DNA of 64,000 bases from Mycolicibacterium rhodesiae JS60 (GTDB taxonomy: Bacteria; Actinomycetota; Actinomycetes; Mycobacteriales; Mycobacteriaceae), in assembly GCA_000230935.2 (NCBI GenBank), contig AGIQ01000010.1, positions 60,238 through 124,237 of the forward strand, given 5' to 3'. Shown in pieces: positions 25,458 to 32,479 of this stretch. The notes beneath the pieces were generated by a model. That model had not been told where the DNA came from. It made no database searches and worked only from the letters and a program-made list of their open reading frames with translations. Position 1 is the first letter of the stretch. Each line of letters begins with the position of its first letter. The position numbers and the translations under genes are program-made.

Positions 25458-26099
25458 CTAGAGGGCGAACGCTCCGCCTTTGATGAGGATGAGGGCCCCG
25501 ATTGTGATCAGTGCAACGGGCAGAACGATGTGGCCCCAGCGTGAGAGTGCTTTGGCGATGATCGGGTGGGAGGCGAAATATCGGCCGGCCGCGCACCAGA
25601 TGGCCACACCGATGAGGAACACGATGATGTAAACACCGATGGTGGCGATCGTTGAGACGGCGAAGATCGGAACGTACACGCCGATGTTGTCGCCGCCGTT
25701 GGCGAAGGTGATGACTGCGACCTGCCAGGTGCCAGGCGTCAACAGTGTTGCGGGATCATCGGTCGGCGCCGGTTGGGTGCGGCGATCCCGCCAGGCCAGC
25801 CATGCCGCCCGCAGCCCCAACACGATGGGCGGCAGCCCGAAGTACGGCAGTGCGGCTGGAGGAAGCAGCGTGGCACCCAGGAGTGCGCCGCCGACCGAAA
25901 CTGCCAAGATGGCGGTGAAGCCGAGGTACTGACCGGCGGTCACTCGGATGGCTGCGCCACGATGACCGGGCGCCTGGCCGAACATCACCGCGAGGACCAC
26001 GATGTCGTCGATATTGGTGATGGCGAAGGTGGCGATCGCCTGAACGAGTGTGGCTGGGCTCAGCACGGCCAATGCGACCAGCTTCGAGTGAAATCCCAC
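25458..26099 (-). CDS. cadD: CadD-family cadmium resistance transporter, copy 2
   Basis: Identical in protein to the copy at 4744-5385. The conserved NIDDIVVLAV motif in the first span and a further four to five spans (for example YLGFTAILAVSVGGALLGAT, ATIGVYIIVFLIGVAIWCAA) place it in the CadD group of small inner-membrane cadmium exporters. It lies 138 bp behind merR in the same direction. A cadD gene beside a mercury operon widens the range of metals the transposon protects against. Confidence 0.75.
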   Translation of the reverse strand: MGFHSKLVALAVLSPATLVQAIATFAITNIDDIVVLAVMFGQAPGHRGAAIRVTAGQYLGFTAILAVSVGGALLGATLLPPAALPYFGLPPIVLGLRAAWLAWRDRRTQPAPTDDPATLLTPGTWQVAVITFANGGDNIGVYVPIFAVSTIATIGVYIIVFLIGVAIWCAAGRYFASHPIIAKALSRWGHIVLPVALITIGALILIKGGAFAL

Positions 26100-26237
26100 C
26101 GCATCGGGTGAGCCTACTGCTCAGCAGGCCCCGCGCTCCCGCGCACCAACGACCTCCAGTGGGGCGGAAATTCATGACGACTGCCGGGGTCAACGGACTT
26201 GACGAAATACATGCCTCCGGTGCCACGGAGGTGGCTC

Positions 26238-26627
26238 CTAGAGGTATCGACATACGTCATCGGCGCTGCATGATTCCGGGTCGACGCTTTCGGCGCCCTG
26301 CCGCAGCCGGGCGATGGTCTCGCGCAGTGCCACCAGTGCGCTGATCTGCTCGTCGAGGTCGGTCAGTCGGATGTCGAGCAGGTCGCGCACGTGCGTGCAC
26401 GGCGCGTGGCCGCTGTCACGGATGTCGAGGATCTGCCGAATCTGGGCGAGGCTGAACCCGGCGGCCTGTCCCCGTCGGATGAAGCCGACCCGGGCGATCG
26501 TGTCGGCGGCATAGTCGCGATACCCCGCCGGGGAACGTTCGGCGGGCGGGAGCAGGCCTTCGTCTTCGTAGTAGCGCAGCGTCGCGGTGGTGGCCCCGGT
26601 CGCCTCGGCGAGCTTCCCGATTCTCAC
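26238..26627 (-). CDS. merR: MerR-family metal-responsive regulator, copy 2
   Basis: 129 residues, identical to the copy at 5524-5913. MerR proteins bind as dimers to a long-spaced promoter and untwist it when metal binds. Cys77, Cys120 and Cys126 can form the three-coordinate metal site across the dimer. Divergent from merA; the start lies 18 bp from the operator at 26645-26674, so it should control both merA-B and its own cadD unit. Two active copies on one molecule would double the repressor dose. Confidence 0.8.
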   Translation of the reverse strand: MRIGKLAEATGATTATLRYYEDEGLLPPAERSPAGYRDYAADTIARVGFIRRGQAAGFSLAQIRQILDIRDSGHAPCTHVRDLLDIRLTDLDEQISALVALRETIARLRQGAESVDPESCSADDVCRYL

Positions 26628-26644
26628 GATGTCTCCTCAGAACA

Positions 26645-26674
26645 CTTGACCTTCAAGCCTACTTGAAGGTCAAG
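26645..26674. promoter_or_regulatory. MerR operator, copy 2
   Basis: Perfect 13-bp inverted repeat around a 4-bp spacer (CTTGACCTTCAAG / CTTGAAGGTCAAG) between merR and merA. The right arm ends 9 bp before the merA ATG, so the merA transcript must be leaderless or very short-leadered, or the promoter reads mainly toward merR. Confidence 0.8.
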
Positions 26675-26683
26675 GATGGGTGC

Positions 26684-28087
26684 ATGAGTCAGGGATTGGA
26701 CCTCGCGGTCATCGGTTCCGGCGGCGCGGCGATGGCCGCGGCGATCCGCGCTACCGCGCTCGGCAAGTCCGTCGTCATGATCGAGCGCGGCATCTTCGGT
26801 GGCACGTGTGTCAACACCGGCTGCGTGCCGTCAAAGGCCCTGATCGCAGCGGCCGAGGCCCGGCATACCGCAGCCGACACTGCCCGGTTCCCGGGGATCG
26901 CCACCACGGCCGGCCCGGTGGACATGGCGGCCCTGATCGCCGGCACGCACGATCTGGTGGAGTCGCTGCGCTCAGAGAAGTACCTCAACGTGGCCGAATC
27001 GTATGGCTGGCAGCGCATTCAGGGCCAAGCGCGGTTCGCCGGAACCCCGGACGCGCCCGTCATCGAGGTCGGCGATGCCACCATCGAGGCCGAGCACTAC
27101 CTGATCGCCACCGGCGCGAACCCAGTCATCCCGCCCGCATTCGAGGGCGTCGCCTACCTGACCTCGACCACCGCGATGGAAGTCACCGAGGTCCCGGAGT
27201 CGCTGCTGGTGATCGGCGGCGGCTACGTCGCGTTGGAGCAGGCGCAACTGTTCGCCCGGCTCGGGTCAACGGTGACGGTGCTGGTCCGCTCCACGCTGGC
27301 ATCGAAGGAAGAGCCGGAAGTCGGCATGGCGCTGCTGGAGGTGTTCGCCGACGACGGCATCCGGGTGGTGCGCCGCGCCACGGTGAGCGAGGTCGAGCAG
27401 GCCGACGATCAGGTCACGGTCACCGCGACCATCACCGGCGGAACGCAGCAGTTCCGTGCCGCGAAAGTCCTCGTCGCCACCGGCCGCCGTCCGAACACCG
27501 ACGGCCTGAATCTCGAAGCGGTGCAGGTCAAAACCGGCGAGAACAACGAGGTCGTGGTGAGCGACGGGCTGCAGTCGTCGAACCCACGGATCTGGGCGGC
27601 CGGCGACGTGACCGGGCACCGCGAGTTCGTCTACGTCGCCGCCCATCACGGCGCGATGGTCGCCGACAACATCTTCACCGACGCCGGCCGCAGGGTCGAC
27701 TACCGCCATCTGCCCCGCGTGACGTTCACCAGCCCCGCGGTCGGTGCGGCCGGGACGACCGAGGCCGAGCTCCTCGCCGCCGGGACACGGTGCGACTGCC
27801 GGGTGCTGCCGCTAAAACATGTGCCGCGTGCGGTGGTCAACCGAGACACCCGCGGTTTCATCAAACTCGTCGCCGACGCCGGCACCGGCCGCATCCACGG
27901 CATCACCGCCGTCGCCAAGGATGCTGGCGAGATCGCCGCCGCCGCGGTCTACATCCTCGACGCCGCGATGACCGTCGACCAGGTCGCCGGGTCCTGGGCC
28001 CCGTATCTGACCATGGCCGAAGGCATCAAAATCGCCGCCCAGTCCTTCAGCGCCGATATGTCCCGACTGTCCTGCTGCGCATCCTGA
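26684..28087 (+). CDS. merA: Mercuric reductase MerA
   Basis: 467 residues. It reduces Hg(II) to volatile Hg(0) in the cytoplasm with NADPH and FAD. FAD-binding GSGGAA at 11-16; redox pair Cys42/Cys47 in GGTCVNTGCVPSK; second Rossmann motif VIGGGYVALEQAQLFARLGS; FAD-contact WAAGDVTGH; C-terminal Cys464-Cys465, the pair that delivers mercury to the partner's active site. The N-terminal NmerA metallochaperone domain of proteobacterial enzymes is absent, as usual in actinobacteria. ATG 26684 is preferred to an upstream in-frame ATG at 26663 that lies in the operator. merB follows after 26 bp. Confidence 0.95.
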   Translation: MSQGLDLAVIGSGGAAMAAAIRATALGKSVVMIERGIFGGTCVNTGCVPSKALIAAAEARHTAADTARFPGIATTAGPVDMAALIAGTHDLVESLRSEKYLNVAESYGWQRIQGQARFAGTPDAPVIEVGDATIEAEHYLIATGANPVIPPAFEGVAYLTSTTAMEVTEVPESLLVIGGGYVALEQAQLFARLGSTVTVLVRSTLASKEEPEVGMALLEVFADDGIRVVRRATVSEVEQADDQVTVTATITGGTQQFRAAKVLVATGRRPNTDGLNLEAVQVKTGENNEVVVSDGLQSSNPRIWAAGDVTGHREFVYVAAHHGAMVADNIFTDAGRRVDYRHLPRVTFTSPAVGAAGTTEAELLAAGTRCDCRVLPLKHVPRAVVNRDTRGFIKLVADAGTGRIHGITAVAKDAGEIAAAAVYILDAAMTVDQVAGSWAPYLTMAEGIKIAAQSFSADMSRLSCCAS

Positions 28088-28113
28088 CGCATGGCTCACT
28101 CGAAAGGTTCCTG

Positions 28114-28755
28114 ATGCCCAATTTCCTTGACCGCCTGACCATTCCGGAAGAGTCCGGGCTCGACCCGACGATGCTGGTGCCGTTGCTGCGGCTGCTCGCC
28201 GCCGGCGAGCCGGTCACCGTGGAGGCGCTCGCCGCGGCCGTCGGCCTCCCGGTTGACGAGGTGACCCGGCGTCTGGCCGCGGTACCCGACACCGAATACG
28301 ACGAGCAGGGCCGCATCGTCGGCCAGGGCCTGACCCTGCGCCCGACCCGCCACCGATTCACCGTGGCCGGCCAAGAGCTCTACACCTGGTGCGCCCTGGA
28401 CACCCTCATCTTTCCCACCATCCTGGACCGGCCCGCCAGCATCGAATCCGAATCACCCGTCAGCGGGCACCCGATCAGGGTCTCGGTCGGCGAAAACGGT
28501 GTCACCAGCGTGCAGCCCGAGACCGCGGTGGTCTCGCTGGTCAACCCCGACGACCTCACCTCGATCCGGTCCTCATTCTGCAACCAGGTGCACTACTTCA
28601 CCTGCGCGCAGGACGCCGCGCCGTGGCTCGCCGAGCACCCCGAAGGTCAGATCGTCAGCGTCGCTGAGGCCCACCAACTCGGCGCAGCCCTGACCACACA
28701 AATCCTTACCCAGCTCCATACCCCGCCAACTGCCCACCCCGGCTGCTGCAGCTGA
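28114..28755 (+). CDS. merB: Alkylmercury lyase MerB
   Basis: 213 residues. It splits the carbon-mercury bond of organomercurials and hands Hg(II) to MerA. The catalytic triad is in place: Cys93 and Asp96 (YTWCALDTLIFP) and Cys156 (SSFCNQVHYF), each shifted by three from Cys96, Asp99 and Cys159 of the R831b enzyme. The N-terminal ~75 residues form the winged-helix-like part. It ends with a Gly-Cys-Cys-Ser tail that could help mercury transfer. Second gene of the mer operon. Confidence 0.92.
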   Translation: MPNFLDRLTIPEESGLDPTMLVPLLRLLAAGEPVTVEALAAAVGLPVDEVTRRLAAVPDTEYDEQGRIVGQGLTLRPTRHRFTVAGQELYTWCALDTLIFPTILDRPASIESESPVSGHPIRVSVGENGVTSVQPETAVVSLVNPDDLTSIRSSFCNQVHYFTCAQDAAPWLAEHPEGQIVSVAEAHQLGAALTTQILTQLHTPPTAHPGCCS

Positions 28756-28787
28756 CCAGCCGCACCCAACCTGATGAGGAGAAATCA

Positions 28788-29078
28788 ATGAATCAACGTC
28801 CACGAAGAAATCCCGTGCTGCTGGGTGCGGCAGCGGTGCTGGTGACGGCCCTGTGTTGCGCCGCGCCAGTCCTGATCGCCGGCGGCGCGCTCGCCGCCGT
28901 GTGTGGACTGCTCGAGAATCCATGGGTCATCGGGGCAGCCGTCGCGCTGCTGCTGGCGGCTGTGGTCGCCTTCGCCCGCCGCGGTCAACGCGGCGATCAC
29001 TGCTGTCCCGCCGACAGCCATTCACCCGCGACGCACACGCTCGACGACCTGACGAAAGGAAGCATCGACAATGTCTGA
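28788..29078 (+). CDS. Small MerT-like mercury transport protein
   Basis: 96 residues with two membrane spans. The first holds an adjacent pair Cys23-Cys24 (VTALCCAAPVLIAGG), the arrangement used by MerT/MerC-type uptake proteins to take Hg(II) through the membrane. A second pair, Cys72-Cys73, follows the second span at the likely cytoplasmic end. Clear AGGAG Shine-Dalgarno (AGGAGAAATCA before ATG). It overlaps the next gene by 8 bp. No MerP-type periplasmic protein is present; the thioredoxin-like lipoprotein may take that role. Confidence 0.6.
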   Translation: MNQRPRRNPVLLGAAAVLVTALCCAAPVLIAGGALAAVCGLLENPWVIGAAVALLLAAVVAFARRGQRGDHCCPADSHSPATHTLDDLTKGSIDNV

Positions 29079-29625
29079 AACGCGTTCGTTTACACCCCAC
29101 AGGTGGGCGGGCGTTACGGCTGTGATGCTGGCAGCGGGCGCGCTGACCGCGTGCGGCCAATCGGCCACAACCAGCAATCCGACCTCACCGCCACACGCCA
29201 ACGCCACAACCCAGGCGACGGCGGCGACACTGACCACGGTGGACGGCAAAACCGTCGAACTGCCCGCTGCCGCCCCGACCGCGATCCTGTTCTTCTCCTA
29301 CGGGTGCGGCGAATGCGTCGGCGGCGGTAAATCCCTGGCCGCTGCTCGGGCGGCCGTGGAGAAAGCCGGAGGCAGCGCCAAGTTCCTAGCCGTCGACATC
29401 GTCCCCACCGAGAAACCCGCCGATGTTCGCCACTTCCTGGACCAGATCGGCGGCACCAGCCTGCCCGCGGTCGTCGATACTAACGGGGCCCTGACCAGCC
29501 GCTACCAGGTGACCGCGCCGACCACCGCCCTCGTCATCGACCCGTCCGGGCAGATCAGCTACCGCGGCCACGCCCCGTCCCAGGATCAGATCCTGGCCGC
29601 CCTCGGCAGCAGCGCCGCACGGTGA
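29071..29625 (+). CDS. Thioredoxin-like lipoprotein with CGEC active site
   Basis: 184 residues. Lipoprotein signal ending in the lipobox LTAC (Cys28), a Thr/Pro linker, then a TlpA/thioredoxin-type domain with FFSYGCGECVGG (Cys79, Cys82) and the cis-Pro region TSLPAVVDTNG. It should sit on the outer face of the membrane. Being between a MerT-like gene and a CcdA-like gene, it may bind Hg(II) or keep Cys pairs reduced during uptake. The 4-bp overlap with the next gene suggests the two act as a pair. Confidence 0.75.
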   Translation: MSETRSFTPHRWAGVTAVMLAAGALTACGQSATTSNPTSPPHANATTQATAATLTTVDGKTVELPAAAPTAILFFSYGCGECVGGGKSLAAARAAVEKAGGSAKFLAVDIVPTEKPADVRHFLDQIGGTSLPAVVDTNGALTSRYQVTAPTTALVIDPSGQISYRGHAPSQDQILAALGSSAAR

Positions 29626-30470
29626 ACCTGCTCGCGCTCGCGTTTACCGCTGGCATGCTCGCCCCGGTCAACCCCTGCGGGTTCGCGCTGCTACCGGCGT
29701 GGATCACCGGCACCATCGCCACCGGCGGCACCGATGCGGTGCTCGTGCGGCTGGCCCGGGCACTGCGCACCGGGGCCGTCCTGACCATCGGGTTCACCGG
29801 CACCCTCACCCTCGCCGGTATCGCGATCAGTGCCGGTGCCCGGACCCTGGTGACGGCTGCTCCCTGGCTCGGGATCACGATCGGGCTCACCCTGGCCATC
29901 TTGGGCGGCTTCATGCTCACCGGCCGCACCATCGGTCTGCGTATGCCTGCCCGGACGCGTCATCGGCCGGACTCCCCAACAGCCGGTGGTGTGCTCGCGG
30001 CCGGAATCGGCTACGCCCTGGCGTCACTGTCCTGCACCTTCGGGGTACTGCTCGCGGTGATCGCCCAGGCCCAGGCCACCAGCGGATGGGGCGGTCTGCT
30101 GGCAGTGTTCACCGCATACACAGCCGGTGCCGCCACCATCTTGATGCTGGTCAGCGTCGGCACCGCCATCGCCGGCACGGCCCTGACCCGGCATCTGGGT
30201 ATCCTCGCCCGCCACGGGACCCGCGTCACCGCCGTTGTCCTCATCGCCACCGGCGCCTACCTCGCGTGGTACTGGCTGCCCGCGGCCACCGGGCACACCG
30301 CCAGCGGCGGCAACCTGCTCACCGGCTGGTCGGCCACCGCGACCGGATGGCTGCAGGACCACGCCCTCCCGGCCAGCGTCATTGCCGCCTTCGCTGTGGT
30401 GGTCAGCGCGGTGGCCGCGTACTGGACCACCCACCGCCGGCCAATCACCGGCAAGCAGCGCCGCCGGTGA
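29622..30470 (+). CDS. CcdA/DsbD-like membrane electron carrier
   Basis: 282 residues, six or more spans, from GTG 29622 (GTGA overlap with the lipoprotein gene). The two membrane cysteines of the CcdA family are present: Cys19 in PVNPCGFALLPAW and Cys138 in SLSCTFGVLLAV. CcdA proteins pass electrons from cytoplasmic thioredoxin to thioredoxin-like proteins outside. Here the obvious partner is the CGEC lipoprotein. The pair at the end of a mer operon suggests a redox relay for mercury handling. The gene continues into a short gap before tniQ on the other strand. Confidence 0.75.
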   Translation: MNLLALAFTAGMLAPVNPCGFALLPAWITGTIATGGTDAVLVRLARALRTGAVLTIGFTGTLTLAGIAISAGARTLVTAAPWLGITIGLTLAILGGFMLTGRTIGLRMPARTRHRPDSPTAGGVLAAGIGYALASLSCTFGVLLAVIAQAQATSGWGGLLAVFTAYTAGAATILMLVSVGTAIAGTALTRHLGILARHGTRVTAVVLIATGAYLAWYWLPAATGHTASGGNLLTGWSATATGWLQDHALPASVIAAFAVVVSAVAAYWTTHRRPITGKQRRR

Positions 30471-30606
30471 TGATTCACCGGCCGATACACCCAGCCAGAT
30501 ACCACTGTCCCTAACGATTAGAAAGCCGATAGATACAACCGTCGGACACAGTCAGATGCACACCACAAGTGCCTTACTGATAAGGCACATTCAAGACTGC
30601 CGACCC

Positions 30607-31449
30607 CTAAGCGCGACACGCCAGTTCTGCGCCGTCTGAGCGTGTCGTCAATACGGCAGTGGCGAATAGGCGTCGGTACTGCGCCCATTGCTCGACGGGG
30701 GTGGCGTCGGCATGGTGGGCGCCGGTGCGTTCGTTGATGCGGTCGAGCAGTAGCGTCGGCCAGGCGGGTTCCGTTGGCGTCCTGGGCTGTTCAACCCGAG
30801 GGCGAGCTGTGAGCAATGTTGCGGCTACGGCGATCACATCGGGGTAGGCCACCACGTGCGCTTCTAGGCCATTCTGCAGAATCCCCGCCGCCACGTGACG
30901 CTCTGCGTGAGCCCAGAAGACCAGGATGTGGCGGGCGTCGCCCAAGGCGTCATGAAGGTCGACCTCTGAATACTGACGGGCCAAGCGCCGATGCGTGCGC
31001 CCGGCACTGAGCACCGTGGGCCGGTCACGAAGATCCACCTGGTCGTCAAGAACGCGCGTTGGTGAACCGATCCAGCGTCGGTGACGGTGGCATACGGAGA
31101 CATGTGCAGGCAGGTAGCAGTAGACGGGTTCGTGTATTCCCTTGCGTGCCATACATCTTTGACACAAAGGGCGGCGGAGATATTGCTTGAGCGCGGTGGG
31201 GTCGCCAGCAAGCCCGCAGAGACGGGACCGGATTACCTGCTCAGGTTGGCCGCTGACGACGGCCAACCAGTCCGGTCGCGGCCGGGCTGCGCATGATTCG
31301 GCGACATGGCCGCGCAGTGTGGAGACGCCGATATGGTTGGCGCGGGCCAGCCTGTCGATGTAGGACGATACGGCTTCCCAACGGAACGGTGCGATCGTTC
31401 GCGGGAGCCGCTGGCGTGGTCCGCGCGGCCACGGCCTGACAGTTGCCAC
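30607..31449 (-). CDS. tniQ: TniQ target-selection protein
   Basis: 280 residues. The TniQ domain covers the first ~150: APFRWEAVSSYIDRLARANH, then a zinc-ribbon (RPLCQRCMARKGI ... HVSVCHRHRRWIG). TniQ/TnsD-type proteins link the AAA regulator to the target DNA. The C-terminal ~130 residues are helical without a clear second HTH, so the protein is short compared with TnsD and closer to Tn5053 TniQ. It starts 1 bp after tniB in the same operon. Confidence 0.85.
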   Translation of the reverse strand: MATVRPWPRGPRQRLPRTIAPFRWEAVSSYIDRLARANHIGVSTLRGHVAESCAARPRPDWLAVVSGQPEQVIRSRLCGLAGDPTALKQYLRRPLCQRCMARKGIHEPVYCYLPAHVSVCHRHRRWIGSPTRVLDDQVDLRDRPTVLSAGRTHRRLARQYSEVDLHDALGDARHILVFWAHAERHVAAGILQNGLEAHVVAYPDVIAVAATLLTARPRVEQPRTPTEPAWPTLLLDRINERTGAHHADATPVEQWAQYRRLFATAVLTTRSDGAELACRA

Positions 31450-31450
31450 G

Positions 31451-32479
31451 TCAGCTGGCCGTGCGGGCCGCGGCCGTGTGGGCGGCGTAGTCGATCAAAA
31501 TATCGTCCATGGCCTCGCGGGTGATGTGCTCGGTGCCGTCGAGCATCGCTTGGATTGCTGAAGCCCGGATCAAGTGGGCCAGGCTGCCGATCATCCCGCC
31601 GGTGCGGCGGTGCAGGTAACGGGCCTGGGCGACAAGGCTTCCCGGTTCGTGTCGATGCAGACGCAAGGTACCTTCCATGGCGGCGACGAGTTGTCGCCAC
31701 TCCTTGGCGTCGGGGAATGCGCTGGTGTGGATCACCCCGCAACGGCCGGCCAACTGCCGTCCCCGCGTGCCGGTGAACAGCCCCGAGCGTTCCACTTCGA
31801 TCCCGGCGTAAACGAATGTCGCAGGCAGATGCTCGGTGAAGTATTTGAGGTGGTCGGACAGTTCTTCGCCGGCGCGGGTGTCGAGGTTGAGGTTGTGGAT
31901 TTCATCGACCACCACGATGTCGGTACGGGCATCGATGAGCACCTGGCACACGGCATCGGAAATATCGGTCACGTTCATCCGCTGATTGAGCGTGGGAAGC
32001 CCCAGAAACCGTGCGAACTCCATCGCCAACTTGCGGGGCGACCCTTTCGGCGGGGCCGTCACATACACCACCGGAATCCGGCTCTCATCGCCGGGAAACC
32101 GTGCACGGGTGCGCAATTCGTGAAACCGACCCAGTTGCTTGATCGCCGTAGTTTTCCCCGTCGCTGCCCCGCCGGAGATGATCAGCCCGCGCCGGGCCCC
32201 GATCTCGCGCTGGTTGAGCAATGTCAACAGCCGGCCCTGATGGGTGATCGCTTCGATCGCCGACGTGGTGACCACCACCAGCTCCGAATGATGCGCAACC
32301 CGGGCCTCGTTGTAGGCCGTCCGCTCGTCCTCACCGAGGCTGGCCCACTCGTCGTCGGCGAGCAACGTGAACTCCGGCGGATCGGCATCAACAAAACGCC
32401 GCCAGCCCTCCAGCGTCGTGGTCGGCTGGCGGCGATCCTCTAACTGACCCACCGCCGCAATCTCGGTCACAGTCGCCAC
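31451..32479 (-). CDS. tniB: TniB/TnsC-type AAA+ transposition regulator
   Basis: 342 residues. Walker A GGAATGKT (103-110), Walker B IVVVDEIHNL (Asp192, Glu193), sensor-like stretch TFVYAGIEV and a C-terminal helical domain. TniB/TnsC forms ATP-dependent filaments on target DNA and activates the transposase. It overlaps tniA by 13 bp upstream and is followed at once by tniQ. Confidence 0.88.
   Translation of the reverse strand: MATVTEIAAVGQLEDRRQPTTTLEGWRRFVDADPPEFTLLADDEWASLGEDERTAYNEARVAHHSELVVVTTSAIEAITHQGRLLTLLNQREIGARRGLIISGGAATGKTTAIKQLGRFHELRTRARFPGDESRIPVVYVTAPPKGSPRKLAMEFARFLGLPTLNQRMNVTDISDAVCQVLIDARTDIVVVDEIHNLNLDTRAGEELSDHLKYFTEHLPATFVYAGIEVERSGLFTGTRGRQLAGRCGVIHTSAFPDAKEWRQLVAAMEGTLRLHRHEPGSLVAQARYLHRRTGGMIGSLAHLIRASAIQAMLDGTEHITREAMDDILIDYAAHTAAARTAS

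Noticed and set aside
26680..28113. Long plus-strand frame continuous with merB and overlapping merA
   Set aside because: The part before 28114 is an Arg/His-rich shadow of merA; only the MerB part from ATG 28114 has natural sequence.
31574..32443. 289-residue plus-strand frame opposite tniB
   Set aside because: Antisense shadow of a gene with clear Walker motifs; no start signals.
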